Shown here one piece after another: positions 34,746 through 47,266 of a DNA stretch of 64,000 nucleotides. Below the pieces are notes generated by a model. It worked only from the letters and a program-made list of their open reading frames with translations. It did no database searches and was not told where the DNA came from. How positions within the stretch are numbered: the stretch's first letter is position 1; each line of letters starts with the position of its first letter. A program made the translations under genes and the position numbers. The DNA comes from Prosthecodimorpha hirschii (GTDB lineage Bacteria > Pseudomonadota > Alphaproteobacteria > Rhizobiales > Ancalomicrobiaceae), in contig NZ_LJYW01000002.1 in the NCBI RefSeq assembly GCF_001305515.1, forward strand, positions 1 to 64,000. The letters are read 5' to 3'.

Positions 34746-35305
34746 TGTCTGCAGTGTGAGCCATCAGACCATTCCCGACACGGATTTTGGGCGACGACGC
34801 GAAGACCGGGGCGCGCGACCGGCATGTCCTCGTCCGCCGGGCTCGCACCTGGTGCGGCCCCTCCGCCCCTCATCGAACCGTCCCGCCCATAGACGATCGG
34901 AGGCCGTGCTCGGCGCGATCCTGCGGCAATCCGGTCGATCTCGGCATCTCGACCGATCCGAAGGCCGGCGACACCCTGCCCTTGAGGCGATTCCCCTCAG
35001 CCGGCCTCCCCGGTCCTGCGGCCAGCCGGCGCAAGTCGGACAGGCGTGCAAGACCAAGGCGACGGTGCTGCCGTCCCATCTCGCGCACCGGGACCTGCCC
35101 CTCTGCCACGGCACCGGCGAATAGCCCCTCAGGGGTGCCCCGCCGCCATCGGACGGCAGAATCGTGATGTTCGAGCCCGTGCCGTCCGGCGTCGGGGACC
35201 GCGCGGGAGACCGGCGCCCGCGACGCCTTCGGTCGGCACCGGCGGCGGGACGTCACCCGGCGAACGGCGCCCCATGCCGATGCGACTCAGCCGCTGTCGA
35301 TCGGA
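34746..35305. other. Gene-free region between the small RNA and DUF1467
   Basis: About 560 bp without a recognisable gene. Several overlapping open frames exist in the GC-rich DNA but encode Arg/Pro-rich sequence without domain or ribosome binding site. Nothing else was noted. Confidence 0.45.
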
Positions 35306-35569
35306 TCACTTCGGCATGCCGGGAATCGGCAGGTCGAGCAGCGACCAGCCGTTCTTGCGGGCCCAGACCATGGCGGCCATGATCACGCCGGAGACGACGG
35401 TGGTCCAGATCAGCTTCTTCAGCAGCATCGGGCGCGCCGGAGCGCCGGGATCGGTGCCGGATTCGACCGCCCCGCTCTCATGCTGGGGACGCACGCCCCA
35501 GGGCAGGATGGCGAAGAGCGTCACCCACCAGAGGACGAAATAGATCGCGAAGCCGGTGCCGTAGCTCAT
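35306..35569 (-). CDS. DUF1467 family small membrane protein
   Basis: This 87-residue inner-membrane protein has two predicted transmembrane segments (FAIYFVLWWVTLFAILPWG near the N-terminus, and LIWTTVVSGVIMAAMVWA), typical of DUF1467. Its function is unknown. It occurs between mce and proS across many alphaproteobacteria. The frame is open upstream, but MSYGTGFAIYF is the family start. Confidence 0.9.
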   Translation of the reverse strand: MSYGTGFAIYFVLWWVTLFAILPWGVRPQHESGAVESGTDPGAPARPMLLKKLIWTTVVSGVIMAAMVWARKNGWSLLDLPIPGMPK

Positions 35570-35754
35570 GCTGGTTTCCGAGGTTGCCGCCGGACGCGGT
35601 GCCGGGATGCTCAGCGATGTAGAGCAGTTGCCTGACCGGCGCCAGACGGGAGCCGCGACCCTCCGGTCCTGCAAGGCCAGTGCGCCGCATCAGGCCGGAT
35701 CGGTCGGTCAGCGTGTGGAGCCCGCGGCCCTGCCGTCCCGACGCCCGCCGGCGA

Positions 35755-36159
35755 TCACGCCTGCTCGAGTTCGACCAGGGTTCCGAGGAAGTCCTTCGGA
35801 TGCAGGAACAGGACCGGCTTGCCATGCGCGCCGATCTTCGGGTCGCCCGAGCCGAGCACCCGGGCGCCCTCCGCCTTCAGGCGGTCGCGCGCGGCGAGGA
35901 TGTCGTCGACCTCGTAGCAGACGTGATGGATGCCGCCGTCCGGGTTCTTCTCCAGGAACTTGGCGATCGGCGAATTCTCGCCGAGCGGCTCCAGGAACTC
36001 GATCTTGGTGTTGGGCAGTTCGACGAAGACGACGGTGACGCCGTGATCGGGCTGCGGCGTCGGCGCCGTGACGGTGGCGCCGAGCGCCCCGCGATAGATC
36101 GCCGATGCGGCCTCGATGTTCCTGACCGCGATGGCGACGTGATTGAGGCGTCCGATCAT
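35755..36159 (-). CDS. mce: Methylmalonyl-CoA epimerase
   Basis: This 134-residue VOC-fold enzyme interconverts the R and S epimers of methylmalonyl-CoA in propionyl-CoA metabolism. Typical features are the start MIGRLNHVAIAV with the metal-binding His, VVFVELPNTKIEFLEPLG, the GGIHHVCYEVDD segment and a late LVELEQA. The frame extends upstream but the family start is at 36159. It lies in the conserved rnj-mce-DUF1467-proS neighbourhood. Confidence 0.92.
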   Translation of the reverse strand: MIGRLNHVAIAVRNIEAASAIYRGALGATVTAPTPQPDHGVTVVFVELPNTKIEFLEPLGENSPIAKFLEKNPDGGIHHVCYEVDDILAARDRLKAEGARVLGSGDPKIGAHGKPVLFLHPKDFLGTLVELEQA

Positions 36160-36302
36160 GCCCGTCTCCCTTGGCTTGCGGGGCGGAGATGTAGGCCGCC
36201 GGCGCACGGGCGGCAAGTCGGACGATGGGCGCAGGCGCGCCGCACCGGCGGACCGATCGCCGCGCTATCTCATCGCCCCAGGAGTTCATCGGCCCTATCG
36301 GT

Positions 36303-37421
36303 TCATCGGCCCCAGGCCCAGACTCGGGCGTGCCGCAGCCCGTGGGCGCGCTCGGCCTCCAGGCCCGGCCGGGTGAAGAAATCGGGGCGCTTGCGCGCCT
36401 CCGCGGCGCCCTCGACGGTCAGGAATGCCGTGCGCGGCACCCTGCCCTGCCCCTTCGGGATGAGCTTCAGCATTTCGGACGCCGCCACCACCTGCATCGC
36501 CGCGTCACGGCGGCTGACGGCGTCCTGGAACCGGCCGATGCCGACGAAGGTCCCGAAGGCGCGCGTCCCGGGCGCGGTCCCACGCAGCTTGCGGGCGGCC
36601 AGCAGGCCGGGACACAGGATACGGCTCGGCCGATCGCCGAAATCGCCCGGCCCGCGCGCCGCGGCCTCGGCGGAGAGCGCGAAGACCGGGCTCCAGATGT
36701 CGCTGTCGGTCCCCTGCACGTCCGTGGTCTCCAGGCAACTCCACGGGCGGTAGTGGCTGTCCGCGTGGAAGCGAAGCAGTCGGGAGCCGTCGGGGCGGGT
36801 CGCTTCAACGGCCTGCCGTGACGTGGGAAAGAAATGCAGTTCGAGCCAGAGTTCGATTTCGGCGCGCGACTGCGCCGGCATCGGATCCGCACCGGGGCGA
36901 CAGTCCCGCCCCGCCATCGCCGCCGCGCAGAAGCCCGGCGACAGCAGCAGATTGCGACAGGCACTGACGTCGCCCGGTTCGCAGCGCTTGTAGTCGTCGA
37001 TCAGGACGCCGTCGGACTTCTCGTCCTCGACCACTCTCCGGAAGAGTTCGGCGCCGGTCACGGGCACGTAGCGATCGTCGAGATATTCGGTTGCCGACGG
37101 ATCGGTCACCGCCTGGTAGACCCTCGCCCCGCGGTTGATGTCGTCATAGGCGGGGCGCCCGCGCGAGCGCGTCGCCAGCATGAAGCACGCCGCAAGGATT
37201 TCCGGAAGATTGTTCGCCGTGGGCGTCGCCAGCATGGCCCGCAGCCGCTGCGTCGCCTCCGGGACCATCTTCGGAGGCGGCGCACGAGCGGCATCGCCAC
37301 CTTCAGTGGCGGTTTCCTCGAAGATGCCGCGAAGCCAAGCCTCGGTTCGCGCGGAGGCGGCCGCGCGTTCCGCCTCCCAGCGCTGCAGAAGGATCGATTT
37401 CGGCCCCTCGTCCCCGGCCAT
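36303..37421 (-). CDS. Hypothetical protein of unknown function
   Basis: I do not recognise this 372-residue protein. It starts MAGDEGPKSILLQRWEAERA, has no signal peptide or transmembrane segment, and contains several scattered cysteines (residues in YKRCEPGDVSACRN, FCAAAM, DCRPG) without a clear metal-binding spacing. Residue composition is varied and protein-like, and GAGGGG lies 7 bp before the ATG at 37421, which argues for a real gene. It interrupts the otherwise conserved mce-rnj adjacency. Opposite-strand open frames overlap it but look like shadows. Confidence 0.6.
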   Translation of the reverse strand: MAGDEGPKSILLQRWEAERAAASARTEAWLRGIFEETATEGGDAARAPPPKMVPEATQRLRAMLATPTANNLPEILAACFMLATRSRGRPAYDDINRGARVYQAVTDPSATEYLDDRYVPVTGAELFRRVVEDEKSDGVLIDDYKRCEPGDVSACRNLLLSPGFCAAAMAGRDCRPGADPMPAQSRAEIELWLELHFFPTSRQAVEATRPDGSRLLRFHADSHYRPWSCLETTDVQGTDSDIWSPVFALSAEAAARGPGDFGDRPSRILCPGLLAARKLRGTAPGTRAFGTFVGIGRFQDAVSRRDAAMQVVAASEMLKLIPKGQGRVPRTAFLTVEGAAEARKRPDFFTRPGLEAERAHGLRHARVWAWGR

Positions 37422-37510
37422 GGAACAGCCCCTCACGCCAAGCAGGGCCCATCCGCCATGACAGACGAACCGCCGCGCGGGAGAGAGAGTAGCCGAACCG
37501 GGCGGGCCCG

Positions 37511-39193
37511 TCAGTCGACCTCGTGGACGATCACTTCGACGATCGGCTTCTTGCCCCAGCGCTCGGCGACGGCCGCCCGCACGGAGCGCTTGACCGCGTC
37601 GGCGACAAGGTCGAGATCGCGGCGCTTGGCCTTGGGCAGGCCGGCCATGGTCTGCTCGGCGGCATCGACCACGACATCCTCGAAGTCCTTGCCGACCTCG
37701 TCCTCGGACGGGATGCCGACCAGGACCGCCTCCGGCTCGGCGGCGACGGTGCCCTTGCCGTCGAGGGCGAGCGACACGACGATGACGCCGGCGAAGGAGG
37801 CCTTGCGCCGTTCGCGCACGCCGCTGTCGTCCGGCAGCACGACCAGCCGGCCGTCCTTGAACAGGCGACCAGCGAAGACCTCGTCGACGATCTCGGCCGG
37901 ATCGGGCGCCAGGCGGATCATCTTGCCGTTGCCGCCGATCACCGCCCGCTTGACGCCGCAGCTGCGGGCGAAATCGGCATGGACGTTCAGGTGGACCGCC
38001 TCGCCATGGACCGGAATGGAGACTTCCGGCTTGACGGCCTCATACATGCGCGCCAGTTCGCCCCGGCGCGGATGGCCGGAGACATGGACCAGCCCGTCGC
38101 GGTCGGTGATCACGTGCACGCCGGCGGTGGCGAGCTGGTTCTGGATGGTGTTCACGGCCTTCTCGTTGCCCGGGATGGTACGGGACGAGAAGATCACCGT
38201 GTCGCCCTGCGACAGGGCGATGTTGCGGTGTTCGCCGGAGGCGACCTTGGCGAGGGCGGCGCGCGGCTCGCCCTGGCTGCCGGTCATCAGCGCCACGACG
38301 CGGTCGCGCGGCAGGTAGCCATAGGCATCCTCGCCGAGGAAGCCGGGCAGGCCCTCGAACATGCCGAGCTCGGTCGCAACGTCGATCGCCCGGTGCATGG
38401 CGCGGCCGAGAATGACCACGCTGCGATCGGCAGCGACGGCGGCCTCAGCCACGGCGCGGATGCGGCCGACATTGGAGGCGAAGGTGGTGACGGCGACGCG
38501 CTGCGGCGCCTTGCGGATGATCTCGGTCAGGCTGGTGGCGACCTCGCGCTCGCTCGGCGAGATGCCCTCGCGCACGGCGTTGGTCGAATCGCAGATCAGC
38601 GCGCGCACGCCCTCCGCCCCGTAGGCGGCCAGCCGGTCGAAATCGGTCGGCGCGCCGAGCACCGGGGTCGGATCGACCTTCCAGTCGCCGGTATGGATCA
38701 CCGTGCCGAGCGCGGTCCGAATCGCCAGCGCATTCGACTCCGGGATCGAATGGGCGACGTTGATCGCCTCGATCTCGAACGGCCCGAGCGTCCAGCGCTC
38801 GCCGGCCTTGTAGCGGCGGACCGCGATCTCGGGCGCCCCGGCATGGCCTTCCGCCTTGGCCTCGAGCAGGCCATGGGCGAAGGGCGTCATATAGACCGGC
38901 ACCTTCAGGCGCGGCCAGAGATCGAGCAGTGCGCCGAAGTGATCCTCGTGCGCATGGGTGATGATCAGCCCGAGAATGTTGCGCTTTTCGGATTCCGCGA
39001 AGCGCAGATCGGGGAAGATCACGTCGACCCCGGGCTCGTCGAACTCGTTGGCGAAGGTGATGCCGAGATCGACCATGATCCACTTGCGGTCGGCCTCGGG
39101 CCCGAAGCCGTAGAGCGCGCAATTCATCCCGATCTCGCCCACGCCTCCCAGAGGCAGAAAGACCAGGTCGTCGCCCTCACGCCGCTTTCGCAT
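37511..39193 (-). CDS. rnj: Ribonuclease J
   Basis: This 560-residue metallo-beta-lactamase/beta-CASP nuclease takes part in mRNA turnover and rRNA 5' maturation. The metal motif THAHEDHFGAL (HxHxDH) and beta-CASP motifs are visible (GDWKVDPTP, TTFASNVGRI, TGSQGEPRA, VSGHPRRGE), along with the C-terminal domain. The start at MRKRREGDDLVFLPLGG is chosen by family; the open frame extends 38 codons upstream. It lies just downstream of birA in the nuo-birA-rnj-mce order. Confidence 0.95.
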   Translation of the reverse strand: MRKRREGDDLVFLPLGGVGEIGMNCALYGFGPEADRKWIMVDLGITFANEFDEPGVDVIFPDLRFAESEKRNILGLIITHAHEDHFGALLDLWPRLKVPVYMTPFAHGLLEAKAEGHAGAPEIAVRRYKAGERWTLGPFEIEAINVAHSIPESNALAIRTALGTVIHTGDWKVDPTPVLGAPTDFDRLAAYGAEGVRALICDSTNAVREGISPSEREVATSLTEIIRKAPQRVAVTTFASNVGRIRAVAEAAVAADRSVVILGRAMHRAIDVATELGMFEGLPGFLGEDAYGYLPRDRVVALMTGSQGEPRAALAKVASGEHRNIALSQGDTVIFSSRTIPGNEKAVNTIQNQLATAGVHVITDRDGLVHVSGHPRRGELARMYEAVKPEVSIPVHGEAVHLNVHADFARSCGVKRAVIGGNGKMIRLAPDPAEIVDEVFAGRLFKDGRLVVLPDDSGVRERRKASFAGVIVVSLALDGKGTVAAEPEAVLVGIPSEDEVGKDFEDVVVDAAEQTMAGLPKAKRRDLDLVADAVKRSVRAAVAERWGKKPIVEVIVHEVD

Positions 39194-39313
39194 TCCGGAA
39201 CCATCCTCGCTCGTGGCATACCCGATCCGCCGGGTGCCCGGGTATACGGTAAGCGGGGGCTCCGGTCGAGGGTTCCCACGCCCGCCAAACGCGGGCCCTT
39301 GCACCAATTCCCG

Positions 39314-40096
39314 TCACGGTGCGGCGGTAGCGGCCGCTCCGAAATGAACTTCGCCGGCCGTGACCGCCTGACGGCGTCCGTCGGCCGCAACGACGACGAG
39401 CCGGCCTTCGGCATCAATGTCCTCAAAACGCCCGGAAACGGTCTGGCTGCCGAGCGTCACCGACACCGGCGCGCCGAGACCGGCCGCCCGTTGCCGCCAA
39501 AGCGACAGGATGGCGGGCAGTCCCCGTCCCTCGTCCCACAGGGCCTCGATCTCGACCCATGCCTCGGCGAGCCGTTCGAACACCTGCGCGGCCGGGACGG
39601 CCAGCCCGGCGCCGGCCAGCGAGGCGGTCGGATAGGGCAGCCCCTCGGGCGCCGACAGGACGTTGACGCCGATGCCGACGACCAGCGCCATGCGGCCGCC
39701 GCCCAACTGCTCGGCCTCGAGCAGGATGCCCGACAACTTGGCCCCGTCGAGAAGGAGGTCGTTCGGCCATTTGAGGGCCAGCCGGCTGCCGGCCAGCAGC
39801 CCGGACAGCGCCTCATGCAGCGCGAGGCCTGCGACGAAGCTGTAGGTGGCGGCGGCCTGCGGGCCGATTTCGAGGATGCGCAGGTAGCTCGCCGCCATGT
39901 TGCCGGTCGGCGTCGACCAGGACCGGCCCCGCCGGCCGCGCCCGGCGGTCTGTTCCTCGGCATAGAACCAAACCCGGCCGGGATCGCCCGCACGGGCGCG
40001 CTCCATGGCCTCGGTGTTGGTCGATCCGATCGTCCGGAAGCACTCCAGACGGATGCCGGCCGCCCGTGCCTTGGCGCCGAGGGCCGGCTGGTCCAT
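39314..40096 (-). CDS. birA: Biotin--[acetyl-CoA-carboxylase] ligase
   Basis: This 260-residue enzyme attaches biotin to the carboxyl carrier protein of biotin carboxylases. It has the biotin-binding motif GRGRRGRSW, KWPNDLLLDGAKLSGIL and GIGVNV, and a C-terminal SH3-like domain. It lacks the N-terminal DNA-binding domain of E. coli BirA, so it is a monofunctional ligase. The ATG at 40096 overlaps the nuoN stop (TGATG). Confidence 0.94.
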   Translation of the reverse strand: MDQPALGAKARAAGIRLECFRTIGSTNTEAMERARAGDPGRVWFYAEEQTAGRGRRGRSWSTPTGNMAASYLRILEIGPQAAATYSFVAGLALHEALSGLLAGSRLALKWPNDLLLDGAKLSGILLEAEQLGGGRMALVVGIGVNVLSAPEGLPYPTASLAGAGLAVPAAQVFERLAEAWVEIEALWDEGRGLPAILSLWRQRAAGLGAPVSVTLGSQTVSGRFEDIDAEGRLVVVAADGRRQAVTAGEVHFGAAATAAP

Positions 40097-41523
40097 CAGA
40101 ACAGGCTCGCCGCCGCCGTGGTCGCCGCCGTGCCGATCGGATTGGCGATCAGCACATAGCCGAGCACGAACAGACCGGACAGGCCGAGCACGACCTTCAA
40201 CTCCAGCGGCATCGGCTCGAAGGCCGGCTTGGGCTCGTCGAAATACATGATCTTGATGACGCGCAGGTAGTAGAAGGCACCGACCACCGAGGCGAGCGCG
40301 CCGACGATGGCGAGGCCGAGGAGGCCCGCCTTCACGGCGGCCATGAACACGTAGAGCTTGGCGAAGAAGCCGGCCAGGACCGGGATGCCGGCGAGCGAGA
40401 ACATCAGCATGGCGAGCAGGAAGGCCAGCACCGGGCTGGTGCGCGACAGACCGGCCAGTTCGCCGATATCCTCGACCGGGCCGTCCTTGCGGCGCATGGC
40501 CAGAATGCAGGCGAAGGTGCCGAGCGTCATGGCCAGATAGATGGCGACATAGAGGATGACGCTTTCGACGCCCTGCTGGGTGCCGGCAGCGAGGCCGACC
40601 AGCGCGTAGCCCATGTGGCCGATCGACGAATAGGCCATCAGGCGCTTGATGTTGCGCTGGCCGATCGCGGCGAAGGCGCCGAGCACCATCGAGGCGATCG
40701 AGATGAAGACGACGATCTGCTGCCAGTCCTTGGCGATCGGGCCGTAGCCGTCGATGACCACGCGCACCATCAGGGCGGCGGCGGCGATCTTGGGCGCGCC
40801 GGCGAAGAAGGTCGTCACCGGGGTCGGCGCGCCTTCGTAGACGTCCGGGGTCCACATGTGGAACGGCACGGCGGAGATCTTGAAGGCGAGGCCGGCGAGC
40901 ACGAACACGATGCCGAAGACGATGCCGAGCGAGGAGCCGTGCGCCTTCAGGGCCGCGGCGATGCCGGCGAAATCGGTATGGCCGGTGAAGCCGTAGGTCA
41001 GCGAGGCGCCGTAGAGCAGCATGCCCGACGACAGGGCGCCGAGGACGAAATACTTCAGGCCGGCTTCCGTCGAGCGGACATTGTCGCGGTCGATCGCGGC
41101 GATCACGTAGAGCGCCAGGGATTGCAGTTCGAGGCCGAGATAGAGCGAGATCAGGTCGTTGGCCGAGATCATCACCATCATGCCGACGGTGGCGAGCAGG
41201 ATCAGCACCGGATACTCGAAGCGGTCGAACTTCTCGCGGCGGGCGAAGTCGAGCGACATCAGGATGGCGAAGCCCGAGCCCGCCAGCGCGAGCAGCTTCA
41301 TCAGCCGCGCGAAGGGATCGAGCACATAGGCGCCCGAGAAGGTCGTGCCGTATTTGGGCGCGACCAGCAGCATCAGGAAGGCGACCGCGATCAGCCCCAT
41401 GGCGCCGAACGACACCGTGCGGGACGACTTCTCGCCGGCGAAGGCGCCGAACATGAGGAGCGCCATCGCGCCGACCGCGAGGAGGATCTCCGGCAAAGCC
41501 GGGGACAGGGCGGGGAGAGCCAT
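40096..41523 (-). CDS. nuoN: NADH-quinone oxidoreductase subunit N
   Basis: This 475-residue antiporter-like membrane subunit of complex I has about 14 transmembrane segments and the conserved lysine- and histidine-bearing helices of the proton channel. It forms part of the proton-pumping arm. The ATG at 41523 is chosen over a GTG one codon earlier; AAGGGAA lies about 9 bp upstream. Separated from nuoM by 162 bp. Confidence 0.95.
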   Translation of the reverse strand: MALPALSPALPEILLAVGAMALLMFGAFAGEKSSRTVSFGAMGLIAVAFLMLLVAPKYGTTFSGAYVLDPFARLMKLLALAGSGFAILMSLDFARREKFDRFEYPVLILLATVGMMVMISANDLISLYLGLELQSLALYVIAAIDRDNVRSTEAGLKYFVLGALSSGMLLYGASLTYGFTGHTDFAGIAAALKAHGSSLGIVFGIVFVLAGLAFKISAVPFHMWTPDVYEGAPTPVTTFFAGAPKIAAAALMVRVVIDGYGPIAKDWQQIVVFISIASMVLGAFAAIGQRNIKRLMAYSSIGHMGYALVGLAAGTQQGVESVILYVAIYLAMTLGTFACILAMRRKDGPVEDIGELAGLSRTSPVLAFLLAMLMFSLAGIPVLAGFFAKLYVFMAAVKAGLLGLAIVGALASVVGAFYYLRVIKIMYFDEPKPAFEPMPLELKVVLGLSGLFVLGYVLIANPIGTAATTAAASLF

Positions 41524-41685
41524 CACGAGTGTCGTTCCCTTCGGTGCCCTCGGGTCGCTCCCCTGCCCTCTCAGAGGCGGAGACCGGCGAGGCGGACGTC
41601 CATCACATCAATTCGGCAGCGGCGCCAAGTGCGGCCCCGCGGGACGGGTCGGCCGGCGGAGCCCCTGCCCCGCCGCCCGACCGGA

Positions 41686-43196
41686 TCAGTGGGTCAGCGC
41701 GGCGGTCTTGGTGACCGCCTCGATCGCGGCCTGATACTTGACCACCAGCGCGCTGGTCGAGGCTGCGATCGTGTTGAGGATCGGGGCCGGCCAGACGCCG
41801 TACAGGATGGTCACGGCGACCAGCGGATAGAGGATCGCCTTTTCGCGCCGGTCGAGGTCGAGCATGCCGGCGAGGCTCGACTTCTCCAGAGCGCCGAACA
41901 CCACCTTGCGGTAGAGCCAGAGCGCGTAGCCGGCCGACAGGATGACGCCGGTCGTGGCGAAGAAGGCGACCCAGGTGTTGGCCTGGAAGGCGCCGATCAG
42001 CGTCAGGAATTCGCCGACGAAGCCCGAGGTGCCCGGCAGGCCGACATTGGCCATGGTGAAGATCAGGAAGGCGACCGCGTACCAGGGCATCCGGTTGACC
42101 AGTCCGCCATAGGCGGCGATCTCGCGGGTGTGCATCCGGTCGTAGACGACGCCGACGCAGAGGAACAGCGCCGCCGAGACGAAGCCGTGGCTGATCATCT
42201 GGAAGATGCCGCCCTGGATGCCCTGCATGTTGCCGGAGAAGATGCCCATGGTCACGAAGCCCATATGGGCGACGGACGAATAGGCGATCAACTTCTTGAT
42301 GTCCTCCTGCATCAGCGCGACCAGCGAGGTGTAGATGATCGCGACGACCGAGAGGGTGAAGACCAGCGGCGCGAAATGGTCGGAGGCCAGCGGGAACATC
42401 GGCAGCGAGAAGCGCAGGAAGCCGTAGCCGCCCATCTTCAGGAGGATGCCGGCCAGGATCACCGATCCGGCGGTCGGCGCCTCGACATGGGCGTCCGGCA
42501 GCCAGGTATGCACCGGCCACATCGGCATCTTCACCGCGAAGGAGGCGAAGAAGGCGAGCCACAGCCAGGTCTGCATGCCGGCCGGGAACTTGTGGCCGAG
42601 AAGGGTCGGGATGTCGGCCGTGCCGGCCTGCCAGTACATGGCGACCATCGCGACCAGCATCAGGATCGAGCCGAGCAGCGTGTAGAGGAAGAACTTGAAC
42701 GAGGCGTAGACCCGGCGCGGTCCGCCCCAGACCCCGATGATGATGAACATCGGGATCAGGCCGGCCTCGAAGAAGACGTAGAACAGCATCAGGTCCGTGG
42801 CCGTGAAGACGCCGATCATCAGCGTCTCGAGGACCAGGAACGCGATCATGTATTCCTTGACGCGGCGATCGACGCTGTCCCAGCTGGCCAGGATGCAGAA
42901 GGGCATCAGGAAGGTGGTCAGGATGACGAACAGCACCGAGATGCCGTCGACGCCCATCGCATAGTTGAAGTAGCCGCCGATCCAGGCGGCCTTCTCGGTC
43001 AGCTGGAAGCCCGGATTGGCCGTGTCGAAACGGGCCAGGATCAGGAGCGAGACCAGGAAGGTGAAGACCGTGGTGACCAGGGCGGTCATCCGGATCCGGT
43101 TCTTCGCCACGGCATCCTCGCCGCCGACGATGGCGACGAAGAACACGCCGACCAGCGGCAGGAAGGTGACGATCGAAAGCAGGGGCCAGCCGGACA

Positions 43197-43197
<1 letters not shown>
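41686..43197 (-). CDS. nuoM: NADH-quinone oxidoreductase subunit M
   Basis: This 503-residue antiporter-like proton-pumping subunit has about 14 transmembrane segments and typical family segments such as [19 protein letters not shown] and [16 protein letters not shown]. The start overlaps the nuoL stop. Confidence 0.96.
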
Positions 43198-45377
<2,180 letters not shown>

Positions 45378-45384
45378 GAGCCGG

Positions 45385-45693
45385 TCAACCCTTCATCGAA
45401 TTGATGTCTTCGACCGCGATGGAACCGCGGTTGCGATAGAAGACCACCAGAATGGCAAGGCCGATCGCGGCTTCCGCCGCCGCGACGGTGAGGACCAGGA
45501 GGGCGAAGACCTGGCCCACGAGATCGCCGAGGAAGGCCGAGAAGGCGACGAAATTGATGTTCACCGCGAGCAGGATCAGCTCGACCGACATCAGGATGAC
45601 GATGACGTTCTTCCGATTGAGGAAGATGCCGAACACCCCGAGCGTGAACAGGATCGCGGCCACCGAGAGGTAGTGCGACAATCCGATTTCCAT
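45385..45693 (-). CDS. nuoK: NADH-quinone oxidoreductase subunit K
   Basis: This 102-residue subunit has three transmembrane helices with the conserved glutamates of the family ([11 protein letters not shown] and [11 protein letters not shown]). It is part of the connection between quinone site and pump. It lies 7 bp before nuoL. Confidence 0.96.
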   Translation of the reverse strand: MEIGLSHYLSVAAILFTLGVFGIFLNRKNVIVILMSVELILLAVNINFVAFSAFLGDLVGQVFALLVLTVAAAEAAIGLAILVVFYRNRGSIAVEDINSMKG

Positions 45694-45812
45694 GGGTCAC
45701 CCCCGTTCGGGCGCCGGCCACGCCGGCCTGACACCCAGACTTCCTCGAAATGCTCCGGCGCAACCGTCGAAATGCCCCCCGGCCCCCCGGACGGCGCGCC
45801 GAAACCGAAACC

Positions 45813-46421
45813 TCAGAGGCCCTTGCCGGTCTCCACCGAGACGACCTCGATCGAACTGGCCGGGCCGCGTGCGACCTGACGGGAGATATCCTGTCGGCGC
45901 ACGCCTTCCTTGTGGCGGAGCGTCAACACGATTGCGCCGACCATCGCGACCAGCAGCACCAAGCCGGATGCCTGGAAGAAGAAGACATATTTCGTGTAGA
46001 GCACCGTGCCGATCTGCTCGATGTTGCTGCCCGTCGCCGTGATCGGCACCGCCCCCTTGCCGACCAGGCCGGGATCGATCGCCCAGCCGCCGAGCACCAT
46101 CAGCAGTTCGACCAGCAGCACCGCGCCCAGAACGGACCCGATCGGCAGATACTGCAGGAAGCCCTGGCGCAGCTCGACGAAGTCGACATCGAGCATCATG
46201 ACCACGAACAGGAACAGGACCGCGACGGCGCCGACATAGACCACGACCAGGATCATGGCCAGGAACTCGGCGCCGACCAGCAGGAACAGGCCGGCCGCGT
46301 TGATGAAGGCGAGGATCAGGAACAGGACCGAGTGGACCGGGTTCCTTGCCGAGATCACCATGAAGGCCGACGCGACCGTGACGGCCGCGAAGAGATAGAA
46401 GAAGAGGGCTTTCAGGACCAT
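45813..46421 (-). CDS. nuoJ: NADH-quinone oxidoreductase subunit J
   Basis: This 202-residue subunit has five predicted transmembrane helices, including the conserved pi-bulge helix region VVVYVGAVAVLFLFVVMML. The C-terminal cytoplasmic tail is short. Located between nuoI and nuoK; about 120 bp to nuoK hold nothing recognisable. Confidence 0.95.
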   Translation of the reverse strand: MVLKALFFYLFAAVTVASAFMVISARNPVHSVLFLILAFINAAGLFLLVGAEFLAMILVVVYVGAVAVLFLFVVMMLDVDFVELRQGFLQYLPIGSVLGAVLLVELLMVLGGWAIDPGLVGKGAVPITATGSNIEQIGTVLYTKYVFFFQASGLVLLVAMVGAIVLTLRHKEGVRRQDISRQVARGPASSIEVVSVETGKGL

Positions 46422-46498
46422 CGGGAACCCCTGAGCCGGCCGGGCCGGCGATTGATAGTCTCGTTCCGGGCCGGGCGCGACCCGGCAATCCGTCTACT

Positions 46499-46987
46499 CT
46501 AGCGGTAGGGTGCATCCATCTCGATGGAGCGCGCGATCTCGCGCTCCCAGCGGGCGCCGTTGGCGAGCAGCTTGTCCTTGTCGTAGTAGAGCTCCTCGCG
46601 CGTCTCGGTGGCGAACTCGAAGTTCGGTCCCTCGACGATGGCATCGACCGGGCAGGCTTCCTGGCAGAAGCCGCAATAGATGCACTTGGTCATGTCGATA
46701 TCGTAGCGGGTCGTGCGCCGCGTGCCGTCGTTGCGGCGCGGGCCGGCCTCGATGGTGATCGCCTGGGCGGGGCAGATCGCCTCGCACAGCTTGCAGGCGA
46801 TGCAGCGTTCCTCGCCGTTCGGATAGCGGCGCAGCGCATGCTCGCCCCGGAAGCGCGGCGAGATCGGATTCTTCTCGAAGGGATAGTTGATGGTCGCCTT
46901 CGGCTTGAAGAAGTAGCGCATGGACAGGACGAAGGCCTGCACGAACTCCTTCAGGAACAAGGCCCTTGCAGCCTGATCGAGTGTCAT
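46499..46987 (-). CDS. nuoI: NADH-quinone oxidoreductase subunit I
   Basis: This 162-residue ferredoxin-like subunit carries clusters N6a and N6b through [12 protein letters not shown] and [12 protein letters not shown]. It passes electrons to NuoB. The ATG at 46987 has GAGGGAAG 7 bp upstream; a GTG at 47023 overlapping the previous stop would add 12 residues outside the family start. Confidence 0.96.
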   Translation of the reverse strand: MTLDQAARALFLKEFVQAFVLSMRYFFKPKATINYPFEKNPISPRFRGEHALRRYPNGEERCIACKLCEAICPAQAITIEAGPRRNDGTRRTTRYDIDMTKCIYCGFCQEACPVDAIVEGPNFEFATETREELYYDKDKLLANGARWEREIARSIEMDAPYR

Positions 46988-47019
46988 CCTGTCGCTTCCC
47001 TCATCATCCGCCGACCGGC

Positions 47020-47256
47020 TCACCCGCCGACGGTCGATCCGAACCAGTAGCCGAGCCCGGCGAAGACCAGGGCATTGACCACGAAAACCACCTTCATGAC
47101 CCGATCGAGCGCGGTCGGACCGACCCGGATCAGCGGAGCGGCCGTTCCCTTGCGCTCGGCCGCCCGACGGATCAGCATCGCGATCAGGCCGTAGTCGATC
47201 ACGCCGACCCCCAGCCCAAAGACCGCGCCGATCAGACCCGGCAGCGACAATTCCAT
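47020..47256 (-). CDS. Small membrane protein in the nuo operon (unknown function)
   Basis: This 78-residue protein is predicted to have two transmembrane helices ([20 protein letters not shown] and [17 protein letters not shown]) joined by a basic loop. I do not recognise a family. It sits between nuoH (10 bp upstream) and nuoI in the same orientation. An unidentified reading frame inside the nuo operon is known in Paracoccus denitrificans, whose nqo cluster has six such frames, but I cannot say this is one of them. Confidence 0.75.
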   Translation of the reverse strand: MELSLPGLIGAVFGLGVGVIDYGLIAMLIRRAAERKGTAAPLIRVGPTALDRVMKVVFVVNALVFAGLGYWFGSTVGG

Positions 47257-47266
47257 CGGCGTCTCC

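Noticed and set aside
34609-35124. Protein gene overlapping the small RNA and the gap after it
   Set aside because: It crosses a strong terminator, has low-complexity sequence and no ribosome binding site.
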